Shown: positions 24,689-37,400 of the stretch, in pieces
Position numbering within the stretch: the stretch's first letter is position 1
How the letters are laid out: each line of letters begins with the position of its first letter
Source of the DNA: Artocarpus heterophyllus
Taxonomy: Eukaryota; Streptophyta; Magnoliopsida; Rosales; Moraceae
Direction of reading: 5' to 3'
NCBI GenBank assembly: GCA_025403435.1
Contig: CM046347.1
Location: 26,300,597-26,364,596 of the forward strand
DNA length: 64,000 nucleotides
Position numbers and translations under genes: made by a program
Notes under the pieces: model-generated
Told to the model about the DNA's origin: nothing
Seen by the model: only the letters and a program-made list of their open reading frames with translations
Databases searched by the model: none

Positions 24689-26724
24689 TGTTGGAAACAA
24701 AGTGCGCAGCGGAATTTTAGAAAATTTTTCATCAGAGTATTTTCCAAAACACAAGTTTGACATGTTATATGTATAAATTAAACAGATCTTACTAACCTCA
24801 GTGTGCCGAAGAACCTCCGCGACCTGTGTAGAGAAGTAACGTTCCAGAAGAGCCTCAACCAACTGGTCTTCTTTGCTATTCTCTATCCACAACCAGAGTG
24901 AATGTGGGCTCACTCGTACAGCTCTTCCACCGGTGACTCTCCTTCCAACCAATAGAGAGAACCCAAAGCTAGTGTTCGTGATTTGTGAACAAAAGCTCTC
25001 AGGGAGTTTTCAGATGCTCACTAGAAGAGTATCACTCTTAATCTCTCAAATTGATCTGAGTAAATCATTAGACTCACTCCCTTTTTATACCTATTGGTCC
25101 TAGGGTCAGTCCATATCAGATTAGGTCTCAAAAAAATCAAAACAGAATCAAGTTCGGATCAATATCTGATAAGATACGCGTGAAAAATGCGTAATCTTAT
25201 GTGCGCTGATAGGCAGGCCGAACTGTCTGATAGGCAGGCCGAACTGGCCAGTTCGGCAGGCCGAACACATCATCCGGCAGGCCGAACTGTCGAGAAAAAA
25301 TCTCCTCGAATCTTTTATTTTCCACCCGAGATTCTAAAGGATAAAGTCTCAGTTTTGATTCAAATAGCCCAATAGAAAAGATATCTGATCAAAACAAACT
25401 TTATCAAGATAATATCTAAGAAAATAAATTAATTCACAATAATTCTACAAGTTTATCTTGATCCAATTTATCCAAAATTAAATCAACCGATAAACAGACA
25501 AGAATTATCTGATCACAATAATTCAACAAGTTTATCTTGAACTAATTTCTTACAAAATTAATTCAACCAATAAACAGACATGAATTATTTGATTCTTACA
25601 ATTTTTAAACCAATCTGATAAATCCGACATAAGTCACCAATTATTGGAAAAGCACGCCGTGTCGTTACAGGATTTTGTGAGCTAGCAAAGGGGACCAAAA
25701 TGGACCTATAAAGTTCAAGCTCATGATAATTATGAAACCCAATATCCCAGATATACATTTCACAATTATCAACTCCAACGCTACTCCACTAAAAGCTTGG
25801 AGCTGCACTCTCGAACTTTATAGAATTACGAAGCTCGTGTAGCTAAGTCTCCATGACATATCATAGTGTATCGTATCCCCATATGATCATCCATAATCGG
25901 CTTAAGGACAAGTTCTGTCTTACCTTCCCGATTATTTTTATCTTTCGTTCCATTGTCTCACCATTAGAAAACTTACCATCCAAAGATAGTATACCATTCG
26001 GTTACACCTATGTATCCAAATGATTGAGCGCTCCAGTTTTTCAATTACAGGACAACACATATAAGAGGATATCATTACTCCTAAAGAGGAGCTATGGTTT
26101 CCATATCTATGAATAACAAGTCTACGCTATCAAGAGTCATGCCTCCAACGTACCGGCATGCATGCCACACTAGAGATGTGGGAGTCACCCATTGGTACAT
26201 CAAAAGACACAAGTCGAGACAACGGGCCCATTATTCATCTCAGGGTTAAGATACAATACAAATGATTGTCTAAAGTGAATCGATTTGCCAAGACAAAGTT
26301 ATTAATCCAAATCAATTCACTTTATGTCCCGATCCAACACATCGTCACCTATGACAACGCGCCAATGTTTCTATTCACGGAATCCAACTCCGATGGCCAA
26401 GACAAACCATCTCCCAAATGGGATATAGACAACATAACAATCTTTACATGAATAAGGCGCCCAACTTTATTCCCTCGATTGCGGATCATATATTTTAGAC
26501 CATCACCTTAAGAGTCGTGTCTACTGCATAATCATCCCATCATATGCCCAACTCTTAAGGTTTAGACTGACAGTCTCAGACTACTGTTTGCTTATCATAC
26601 ATTCAACGAATATGAACGTAAAGAGGACAATATTTGGTATATATAAATGAATAAATTCTTTATTGATAAAAATGTCTCCAAAAACGTATTACATTTTTAC
26701 TCCTTAGAGCATACATGTCTAACA
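24689..26724 (-). mobile_element. Solo LTR of the copia family
   Basis: 2036 bp, in opposite orientation to the 822-10526 element and closely similar to its LTRs over the full length. It starts TGTTGG and ends CTAACA with perfect 5-bp TSD TCTTC at 24684-24688 and 26725-26729. No internal region is present. Solo LTRs of this kind arise by unequal recombination between the two LTRs of one insertion. The LTR TATA and the GC palindromes are retained. Confidence 0.95.
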
Positions 26725-26765
26725 TCTTCTATTATCACCAAGATTATCACGTGCAATCAATACTT

Positions 26766-27755
26766 GGGCGTTTGGTATGCAGTAATCAGTAGGAATCATA
26801 TTCTCGAGAAAATGATTGTAGGCAATATGATTCCTAGGAACCAAGATTATCACGTTTGATTGCACGTATGAATCTTCTATTAGATTTCTAGGAATAATAC
26901 ATTACCGTGTTTGATTGTACATAGGAATCTTGTATAATTGACAAATAATTTATAGTATTAACATTAAATGTATCAATATAATATATTAGTACTAATATTA
27001 AATAATAATAATATAAACATAAATAATAAAATAATATTATATATAATTTAACATTAATATTACTATGAATATTAATGTTATTATTATCATTATTATTAAA
27101 TTATTATTATTTTATATTAATATAATACTTTCTTTATATTACATAAAAATATTAATTTATAATAATCATAGAATTATTATTTAACAATACATTAATATTA
27201 AAATGTTGTATATAATATATAATATATTGATATGAATATAAATAATAATTAAAATATAATTCTTAATAATATATTAGTATTTATATTAATATTAACATTA
27301 AATAAAAATATTGTTATAAACAATATTAAATATATTTAGTTAAATTTTATATTTATAATTATTATAATAGTATTTATATAATTTTATATTGATATTACTA
27401 TGAATACTAATATTATACTATTCATATTGATGTTATATTATTATGTTTTTATTATTAATGTTATTATTATTCTTATTATTAAATTATAATTTTATATTGA
27501 TATAATATTTATATCTATATCATATATTAATATTAATTTATAATAATACTACAAAATTATTTTATTTTATTATTACAGTATTAATATATATTATATTCTA
27601 ATATTGATTAATAATATATATTATATTTAGATATTGTATATGTAATATATTATATATTTTTATTATTATTGTTAACGTTATTATTATCACTATTATCAAA
27701 TTATTATTTTATATTATATAATTTTTATTTTTATATTGTATAGAAATATTAATTT

Positions 27756-27799
<44 letters not shown>

Positions 27800-28043
27800 T
27801 ATTAATAATATAATTATCATCATCATCATCATAGAAAAAAAAAGTGAAATTTCTATAGTTTTGATATTCCTAGGAATATGAATATCACCTTGTTGGGTAG
27901 GATTCAGATTACTCCAAAATGAGGTAATCTGAACCCCATGGGATGAGTTTCCTAAGAATCCAAAACTCAGATTATTGCATACCAAACATAGGAATCTATA
28001 AGATTCTCATTTTCACCTCAGGATTACTGTATACCAAATGCCC
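26766..28043. mobile_element. TIR element with extremely AT-rich core
   Basis: The left end GGGCGTTTGGTATGCAGT and the right end in complement GGGCATTTGGTATACAGT match at 20 of 22 bases. The subterminal 150-200 bp on each side contain related ATATGATTCCTAGGAA-type motifs in inverted orientation. The core (about 26990-27830) is almost pure A+T with (TTA)n and (TAA)n tracts and no coding capacity. The TSD is uncertain; superfamily unassigned. Confidence 0.65.
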
Positions 28044-28195
28044 CCTTGTGAACTTCAAATTTTGAAGGGTGGTTCAAGTGGACCACTAGACCTCACTATT
28101 TTTAGGTCCATAAATCGAGAGGTTATGAGTGGAAAGCTTGGAGCCAAAGCTTGAAAGAGCAATTTGCTTATTTGCCCTCATTTTTAAAAATGAAG

Positions 28196-28385
28196 AGAGT
28201 GTTCGAGAACCAATTTTTAATTGCTACAGTATAAAACTTTCATATGCTATAATATGAAGTAAAAATATATTACAATGTAAAACAAAAGTTACTATAGTGT
28301 AAAACTTTCACATACCTTTTTTTTAGTAAAACTCTCACATGCTTAAGTTTCAATTTAAATTTTTAACTTGGTCCTCAAAGACTCT
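28196..28385. mobile_element. MITE with 18-bp TIR
   Basis: AGAGTGTTCGAGAACCAA at the left and AGAGTCTTTGAGGACCAA (complement of the right end) match at 15 of 18. The interior carries the TACAGTATAAAACTTTCATATG-like sequence (about 28224-28245), related to the elements at 24.1 and 48.1 kb. Confidence 0.65.
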
Positions 28386-28406
28386 CAAAATAACACTAGA
28401 GAGGTG

Positions 28407-28931
28407 TGATGGGTTTTTTCAATAAATGACGCTTGCAAACTTTAATAAAACAAACAAGAAAAATATATAATTCGACAAATACGGTGCCCACACTATCAAT
28501 AAATTATTTAAAAAAGCTTTCACATGGAGAGAAAGGGGTGCCGAATTTGGTGCCCATCCTCCCCTTCATTCTGTATCCAAAAATTCGAGAGAAGCGGCAA
28601 GCATAAAAGCTGCAAAGAGAGAGAAAAAATAGAGCGTGCCTGTGAGAGAGACATAATACCTCACAGAGAGTTTTTTGTGAGATTACCACACCTAGTGAGT
28701 GTAAGAGTTTTTTTTTTTTTTTTGGTGAGTATACCTCAGGTAATTCTTAGAAACTTAAGAGATTGTTATATACTTATTATATTATAGTAGAATTTTTTCT
28801 CTATGTGTGTCGTGGTTTTTCCCTTTCATATTGAAAGGTTTCCACGAGATAAAATTATTGGTGCCCATTTTTACATTTTCTACTTAAATTGGATCCTGAA
28901 GGGGAATTGGAATTTGTCCATATTACCAACA
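28407..28931 (+). repeat. 5' LTR of decayed copia element
   Basis: 525 bp. It lacks a segment of about 65 bp that in the 3' LTR contains the hairpin and probable TATA region (near 33245-33295). Otherwise it aligns along the full length with clear divergence. Confidence 0.88.
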
Positions 28932-28933
28932 AT

Positions 28934-28946
28934 TGGTACCAGATTC
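28934..28946 (+). other. Primer binding site (diverged iMet)
   Basis: TGGTACCAGATTC begins three bases after the LTR end, a mutated form of the iMet primer site TGGTATCAGAGC. Confidence 0.7.
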
Positions 28947-29051
28947 TGTAGAGAGTATGTAGTAGTGCGGGTCTTATAGCAGTGCATTTCCTCTAACAGT
29001 GCGGTCCCTGTAGCAACGCGTTACTACAGCAATACGATTACTGTAGCAGCC

Positions 29052-32000
29052 ATGACAGGCCAGAAGATCGAGATCGAGAAGTTCAACAGTAGTGGCAATT
29101 TTTCCTTCTGGCAGAGGAGAATGAAGGATCTCTTTATTCAACAAAAGGTTCATAAGACTCTATTAGGCAAAGAGAATAAGCCTAGTATGGTCAAGAATGA
29201 AGATTGGGAGGAGATGGACGAGATTGCAGCTAGTACAATTCGTCTAAATTTCTCAAATACTGTCTTGGAAAATATCAAATCCAAGGAGTACAAGACTGCT
29301 AAAGATACTTAGGAGACTTTAGAAAAATTGTACATGTCAAAGAATCTATCAAACAAGTTTTACTTGTGGAAGGAGTTGTGCCAGATGCAAATGCCAGACA
29401 ATGTAGATATACTACAGCACTTGAGCAACTTCAATGGGCATGATCTCAAATTACTAAAGTTTGATGTGAAGTTCAGCGATGAAGAAAAAGTTGTACTCAT
29501 CATGGTGATACTCCCTTCGTCATACGATCACCTTATCACCACTCTTACTTACAAAAAGTATAAGTTAGAGTATGAAGTTATTACAGAAGCCTTGGTATCT
29601 TTTGAAAAGCAAAACAAGGTGTGAGGTATAGATACTCAAGCCCTTGTTACAAAAAATAGAGGCAGAAGTCAAAATAAAGGAGGGAGGAATAAGAACGACA
29701 AATCCACAGGAAGATAAAAATCCAGAAATAGAAATGATGGCTATTTTCATTACAAGAGGAACAGCCACAAGAAGAAGAACTGTTGGATTTTGATGCGAGA
29801 ACTATAGGAAGCTAGTCAAAAGAAAAATGGTGGCGACAACAACATGACTACAACAGCAGCCGCGGAAGGAGTAGTTGTAGTGCTTGCCGATGAAAGTTTG
29901 CATGTCGGCGATAACATGGTCGAGTGGGTGGTAGATTCAGGAGCTTTCCACATCACGCCTAGTAGAGAGATGTTTACCACTTACAAAGTAGGTGACTTTG
30001 GTAACGTGAAGATGGGAAATTCTACATGCTCCAAGATTGTCGAAATTGGAGATGTAAGTATTTAGACGAATGTTGGTTTCTAACTGACATTAAAAGATGT
30101 GAGGCACGTTCCAGATCTGCGGCTCAATCTAATCTTGGTAAATGCCTTAGACAAGCAAGGGTACAAGAGTCATTCAGCAACAAGAAATGGAAACTCTATA
30201 AAGGATCAATGATAATCGCTAAAGGAAAGTTTTGTTGCACATTGTACAAGACTGATGGGAAAGCTTGCGTGAAAGAGTAAATGTAGCAATCAATGCTTCA
30301 CTAAATCTATGGCATAAACGGCTTAGCCATATGAGTGAAAAGGGACTGCAACACCTTGCAAAGAAAAAATTTATTCCTTTGGAGAAAGGTACCTTATCTG
30401 ATCCTTGTGATTAATGCTTATTTGGAAAACAATATAAAGTTTCATTTAAAAATTCCTCTGCTAAAAGGAAAAGAGTATTAGAACATGTATACTTTGATGT
30501 TTGTGGTCCATAGAAGTTGAGTCCTTATGAGGAGCCAGATATTTGGTAACTTTCATAGATGATTGTTCTAGGAAAGTTTGGGTATATCTGTTGAAAACAA
30601 AAGACCAGGTTTTTAGAGTTTTTCAACAATTCCATGCCATGGTAGAAAGAGAAACAGGAAAGCTGTTGAAATGCCTTCGATCAGACAATGGAGGCGAATA
30701 CACTTCCTATGAGTTTAGAGATTATTACTCTAAACATGGGATCTGACATGAAAAGACGGTACTTGGTACTCCTCAACATAATGGTGTAGCAGAATGGATG
30801 AATCAATCCATTATAGAGAGATTCAGATGCATGATGAGATCATCAAAGCTGTCGAAGCCTTTCTAGGGAGCAGCTGTGTAGACCGCATGCTACTTGATCA
30901 ACAAATCTCCATCAGTTCCTTTGAAGTTTGACATTCCAGAAAGAGTATGGATTGGGAAAGATGTTTCCTACTCTCATCTAAAGGTATTCGAGTGCAAAGT
31001 GTTTGTGCACATGCCAAAGGAACAAAGATCAAAGCTTAATGACAAGGCACTTCTATGTATATTCATTGGTTATAGAGATGAAGAGTTCGAGTATAGGTTT
31101 TGGGATCCAGTAAAGAAGAGAATCATGAGGAACAGAGACATGGTTTTCCATGAGGACTAGACAATTGAAGATTTAGGTAAAGAGGAGAGACAACCTAAAA
31201 AGGCTATAATTGAGCTAATTCCTCCACAACAACAATTACCAAGTGGACAAGAAATGCAAGAAACAGCTGAAAATTTGGAATTTCCTCCTGATGATGATGA
31301 TGTTGAAGAAGATATACCAGTACAAAAGGATAATGATCAGGGGGAGCAGAATCAAGAACCAGAGAATGACGAGCAACAACTCAGAAGGTCAACTAGAGAT
31401 CGAATGCCATGTAGAAGATACCTGCCATCAGATTATGTCTTTCTTACTAAAGGGGGAGTCAGAAAGCTTCTAAGAAGTAATGGCTCATAAAGACAAAGAT
31501 AGGTGGATGGAGTCCATGTAGGAAGAAATGAATTGCCTCATAAAGAACAACACCTATGAGCTGGTAAATCTTCCAAAAGGCAGGAAAGCCTTGAGGAACA
31601 AGTGGGTGTTTAGATTAAAAGATGATGGACATGGCCATCTGGTGAAGTACAAAGCTCGACTAGTCGTCAAGGGCTTTGTACAAAAAAAAGGAATCAACTT
31701 TGAAGAAATTTTCTCTCCGATGGTGAAAATGTCATCAATCAAAGAAATCTTGAGATTAGCAGCAAGCCTAGATCTCGAAATTGAACATATGGATGTAAAG
31801 ACTACATTTCATCATGGAGATTTAGAAGAAGAGATCTTCATGCAGCAGCTTAAAGGTTTTGAGGTTAAAGGAAAAGAAGATCTAGTTTATAGGTTAAAAA
31901 AGAGCCTGTATGGTTTAAAACGAGCTCCACAGCAATGATACAAGAAGTTTGATTCATTTATGATGGATCGAGAGTATAAGAGAGCCATAGTAGACTCCTG

Positions 32001-33015
32001 TGTCTACATCAAGCAATTTCTTGGTGAGAAATTCGTCATTCTGCTGTTATATGTTGATGACATGTTAATAATTGGCTAGAATACTAAAATGATCAATCTG
32101 CTGAAGAAAGAACTCTCTGGAGTCTTCGACGTGAAAGACTTAGGTCCAGCCAAACAAATTTTAGGAATAGAGATTATCCAAGATAGGAGGTCTTGAAGGT
32201 TATGGCTACCACAAGAGAACTATGTTGAACAGATACTTGAAAGGTTCAATGTGAAAGGACCAAAGACAGTTTCTTCACCCGTTGGTGGTCAGTTCAAGCT
32301 CACCAAGAAGATGTGTCCTTCTTCAAAAGAAGAAAAGAAGAAAATGTTAGCTATTCCTTACTCTTCAGCAGTTGGAAGTTTGATGTATGCAATGATTTAT
32401 ACTAGACTGGATATTGCTCACACCGTGGGAGTTGTGAGTCGTTTTCTTACAAATCCAGGCAAGGAACATTCGGAAGTTGTTAAGTGGATCTTCAGATATT
32501 TGAAGGGCACATCTAAATGTGCCTGAGCTTTAGGAAAGGGAAACCAATCTTAGAAAGATATGCGGATACAAACATGGCCGATGACCTTGATGGCAAAAAA
32601 TCTACAATTCGGTACTTGTTTACTTTTACAGGGGGAGCTATATCATAGCAGTCCAAGCTGCAAAAATGTGTTGCTCTTATCCACAACAGAAGCTAAGTAT
32701 ATAGTGCTTATAGAAACAGGAAAATAGATGTTGTGGCTAAAGACTTTTCTCCAAGATTTGGGTATAAAACAAGATAGGTACATGGTTCATTGCGATAGTT
32801 AGAGTGCAATTAATCTAAGCAAGAATACCATCTACTATTACAGGATGAAGCATATCGACGTCAGATTTCATTGGATATGTGAAGCATTTTAAAAGAAGCT
32901 GCCCCAAGTGCAAAAGATTCACACTGATGATAACATGGCAAAGATGTTAGCGAAGGTGATCCCTCGACATAAGCTTGAGTTATGTTCGAAGCTTGTCGGG
33001 ATGAGTCTAAATTGA
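29052..33015 (+). pseudogene. Broken copia gag-pol
   Basis: Fragments in order: gag from an ATG at 29052 (IEKFNSSGNFSFWQ style) with early stops at about 29310 and 29622; a degraded zinc-knuckle region near 29740-29785 in which several Cys are lost; a protease DSG at about 29934; integrase pieces at 30300-31160 including LRSDNGGEY; reverse transcriptase from about 31500 with YVDDM near 32049; and RNase H fragments to a stop at 33015. Fragments before about 31470 and after it are in different frames, showing a frameshift, and stops recur throughout RT and RNase H. No functional protein is possible from this copy. Confidence 0.92.
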
Positions 33016-33051
33016 TGACGACTTACAGTCAGTTTTTCCTCTAATGGGTTA

Positions 33052-33066
33052 AGAAAAGGGGTAAAA
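33052..33066 (+). other. Polypurine tract of decayed copia element
   Basis: AGAAAAGGGGTAAAA directly precedes the 3' LTR. Confidence 0.75.
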
Positions 33067-33664
33067 TGATGGGTTTTTTCAATAAAGTGGGTGCTGTTCG
33101 ACACCCACAAACTTTAATAAAACAAAAAAAATATATGATTCAACAAAGTGAGCGCTGAATACGGTGCCCACGCTATCAATAAATTAATAAAAAAAAGGAA
33201 GATGTGAAAACGAAAGCTTTCACATAGAGAGAAGGGGGCGCCGAATTCAATGCTCCATAATGTGAATGAGGGGGACTCTAAATAGAGTCCCCCTCCCCTT
33301 CATTTTGTATCCGAAAATCAGAGACAATCAGCAAGCATAGAAGCTGCAAAGAAAGAGAAAAAAATAGAGGGTGCCTATGAGAGGGGGAAAAGACCTCACA
33401 GAGAGTTTTTTGTGAGATAACCACAACTTGTAAGTGAGAGTTTTTTTTTTTTTTTTTTTGTGAGTGTACCTTAAGTAATTGTTGTAAACTTGAAAGATTG
33501 TTGTATACCTATTATTAAATAGGAAAGCTGTCTCTATGTGTGCCATGGTTTTCCCTTTCATATTGAAAGGTTTCTACGAGATAAAATTATTGATGTCCGT
33601 TTTTATTTTTTCTGCTTCAATTAGACCTTAAAAGGGAAATTGGAATTCGTCTATATTCCCAACA
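33067..33664 (+). repeat. 3' LTR of decayed copia element
   Basis: 598 bp. It contains a perfect 10-bp hairpin at 33270-33293 (GGGGGACTCT, loop AAAT, AGAGTCCCCC) that is missing from the 5' LTR. The TAAATAG in the hairpin loop is a plausible TATA element. Confidence 0.88.
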
Positions 33665-33669
33665 AAGTG

Positions 33670-34489
33670 AAATAGTAACTGTTCAAATTGCAAATTTTCT
33701 TTCCTACCCATCAAATTCATGGTAAAAACCAAAATGATTTTTCCATTCTCATTTCCTATTGTCCATTTCGTTTATTGTTTCCATCCACCTTTTTCTCTCC
33801 TTTCTCTCAGAGGGAGTAATGAAGTGAGACAATACATCATAATGATACCGTTACTTCTACATTGTCTCTGTCAAATCCCTACTTCTACATTACTTCTAGA
33901 ATACCCAATTTATTAATATTGAGCACAAGCGGATTTTCTCTTTTCCCAAACATCATCAAGGACTGATAAGCATATTTTCTAATCATACATGTAAAACAAA
34001 TTCTCCCCATCAGTCAATATTAAAGAAAACACTTTTAAACCAAATTTCAAAAAAGCTTTTGCAACAATATTCTATCTCTATAAGTTTTTCGAACAAAACA
34101 GCCGCGTTGTGCGGGCGCTTCTTTAGCTCTTCCAACGCCGTCAATGTGGTTCTAAGAATCCACAAATTTTCTAACCAATGCCAAAAAAAAAAAAGTAACA
34201 AAAAAAGCGTGACGACAATCAATGACGCCTCCTGGTGCACTGTTTTAATCAGATGATGGAAGCAAATTAACGTTGAAGCAAAAAATCAATGTATATAAAA
34301 TCGGAAAATCCCCCATATGCAATTACAAATACTTTGAATGGAAAAATCTCTTAGCAATGATGTAGAATGCTGCTTGAAATCTACATTTTAATGTGTTAAA
34401 ATCCCAATGGGGAAGATAACAAGACGTGATTCTCTTATTCCTGGTTAACTTTCTGTTTCTTTTTTCACACTAAGGGGAATACAAAATAG
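33670..34489. other. Region downstream of ASHR3, no separate gene supported
   Basis: Probably includes the 3' UTR of the minus-strand ASHR3 gene next to 34490. A less AT-rich patch at about 34050-34160 is open on the minus strand (with LTALEELKKRPHNAAVLFEK) and could be an old coding remnant, but there is nothing to anchor it. Confidence 0.4.
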
Positions 34490-37400
34490 TCAATTTGACG
34501 ATGCTACAGTACAGTTAGATTTATTCTTGGAAGGCTTTCTTCTCTTTCGTTTAGATCCCCAGCAAAGTTCCACTTCAATTTCCATCCTATCGATCTTCTT
34601 TTTGGTTCCTAGATAGCCTTGACAAGTGGGAGCACCACAATGGCACCTAACTTCAGGTCCAAATTGTACAAATCTACAGTGAAACATGCCCAAAACAAAT
34701 TAATGTTTGATCTTGTACCTTGAATAGCAAATTTCAAAGCTTTGGTACACCTAAAAGTAACAAAGTTTTTTGTAACTGTGACCGGGCACAAACTTCCCCA
34801 TCCTAGGTAGCGGATTCTTATATGAAAAAGCAGAATGCAAGGGATACTCGAGTAGTGATGGTTGAACACCCAGTCCAGTTTCTTTTCGAGGAAGGAATGG
34901 AATGTCCAAGGGGCGACAATTTGACATTGTAACTCCCCATTTTAAGTGGACATTTTCAAAAACAAAAACAACAATAATTCTGCACGTCTGTGAAATACAA
35001 AATCCCCTAATTGTGATTGCTACTTAAGGATATCCCACATGAGCGGAACTATAAAGCATATGGTTTCAGAAAAAAGAAGTCAAACAACTACCACTTTCTA
35101 GGGATTCTGATGTACCTGTAATCATATGTTAATGGTTCTCCAACCGCTATTGATCGGGCAGCAAATACACCGACGCGTGTCTCCCCTTCAACTTGCCTGA
35201 AAAATAGAAGTCAGAAAGATTCATTTACATACTTGCAGACAAATTAATAAACCAATTATTTCAGTGACCCAAATGATTAAAAGCTGTGAAAATTAAATTG
35301 CACTAACCACTTTTCCAGGACACAGTTGGGATCACAGCTGTGGTTTAGAAATCTAGATAAATTTCCTTTATAAGTTGCATCAATTGTGAAGTCTTTTCTA
35401 ATTTCGCACATGTAGAAATTATGCACATCTTTGCCTTTCATATCCCAAAGCCTTTTCTCACACAAAGCATCATCGATAACTGAAACACCAAGAAATTACT
35501 TACGAAAGAACTAATAGGTTGAAGAAAAATTAAAGAATTAACAATAAGCAATTCCTGGATTTCAAACTCAGAAATAAGCTTAAATGGTAATGTAGCATGG
35601 GGAAATAAAGTTAGCATGATATTGAGTAAAAGATTTGCATGTGACATGCAGAAGAAATACTGAACAGATGATTTTTCTCCAATAATTAGAAAATATACTC
35701 TAATCATTTACCAGTTACAAACATGGGATTATACACGTTTAAATCAGAACCTGTCTAAAGTTCCCAATTACATATCAAGCTTACTAGTTGCTAATTGGTC
35801 CAACAAATGAAAGTAAGTTCTACGTTGAGCTGACAAGTGACAACAGATCCCATGGGCAGATATTTAAGTTCATAAGCGCACATACACAGAATCAATTTTG
35901 GTTTGCATCAATTGTTATGTTATCACTTCTTTGAGGTTTGAACCAAAGGACCAATTCAGGATATGAACCCAGCAGCAGGGTACCAACCCTGGTCTCATAA
36001 GCTTCCAAGATTCATGACAATGAATTTCCACATGTAGATAAATAAAATAAGCTTAAATGCCAAGACGGATTCCAAATTATTTGATACAAATCCCGCGTTG
36101 CACAGCTGCACTTTGTCAAAATCCAGTGTCCAGTTGATTTACCTGGAACACACTTATATAACCCTCTACAGGTTTCAGTCAATCAGAAAAGTTTGACTGT
36201 AAATTTGTGATCTAGCACACTTAAGAAACCGAGATTGTTTCAACCTAAATTAGTTCACAATTTCTAGAAGGTGAACAGAGGTTTTGTAATATCTAAATGA
36301 TAGTATCGATCGTAAAATGATAATATTTATCAACCAAAAGCAAAAATTGGTTCTTAAAACTTGAATACATTACGGCCTCGGCCTACAGTTGCTCCAATAT
36401 ATTACGCCAAAATATAAAACCAACAATGGAACGAGCAATAATTGATGTCAATTGTCCAAAGGCGGAAATTCTAACAGGTGAGCTTTCATTCTTTAATCGG
36501 ACAAAAGATTTTATCATATCACTAGTCATGCTAACACGAGGCATGAAATTCTGGGCCACAGCTATAAAAGAAAGATTTATCTTTTGATAATTTAGCTAAA
36601 GCTCAAAACTAGAGAAAATGTTGAAAGAAGTTGAATGCTTCAATATCGGGAATAACATGGAGGGAAAATGAAACAAATTACCTTCACCGATGTACTCAAT
36701 AATAAAATCACCTTTGTTGATGGATTCAGCTGCCACTACTCCCCAACCACAAAGGTCAGTCTGTCAAGAAATCAACTTATGAAACAACAATTAACAATTA
36801 GTGTCTCTACAAATATACAAATAGGGCCAGGAAAGGAAATAAAAATCTACGAAAGCAATAAAATTTCAGTAAAAATGCTTTGCACTTTCAACATAATAAC
36901 TTCACCTTAACAATTTTGATCTTCTTCTCCTTACGAAAAGGCCTGTTCTTGCAATTTTCTGAGCAGCGACAAGCCTTTGAGCAACTTATGCATTGAACCC
37001 TATTAGATGTAAAATATGTTTGACGATTCAGTATGTAGCCAAGCACAATGAGGAATCAGCTGGAATAGATATGCTTTTATACTCAAACGAGTATTCAAAT
37101 TTAAAGTGAGCGCTGAAGGCATTAACAGTGAAATGTAGGTTAGTAATTAAACAGCGCAACAAACCAAGGACAAAGGACTCAAACACAGTAAATTGGCAAG
37201 CAGGACAAGATGCTGACATCCCTCTATTACAGAAAGCAATAGAAAAATGAGAAACTTTAACCAACCAGCATGTCAAATAAAAGAATATGACAAGTGAGAA
37301 CACATCGAAAAGGAAATCACACTAGGACAGATTGACTGTCATCTATAGTATACTTTACTGTGTCGTATTCATGGCCAAGTCACTAATTTGTGAATTTGTA

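Larger units (their letters stand above)
28407..33664 (+). mobile_element. Decayed Tnt1-like copia retrotransposon
   Basis: It starts TGATGGG at 28407 and ends CCCAACA at 33664. The flanking 5-mers AGGTG (28402-28406) and AAGTG (33665-33669) match at four of five, as expected of an aged TSD. The LTRs are unequal, 525 and 598 bp. The internal ORFs are broken by many stops and at least one frameshift. Gag and pol sequence style suggests the Tork/Tnt1 group. It is non-autonomous now. Confidence 0.93.

Noticed and set aside
27749..27985. ORF over the AT-rich core
   Set aside because: Poly-Asn/Ile from TTA/ATT repeats.
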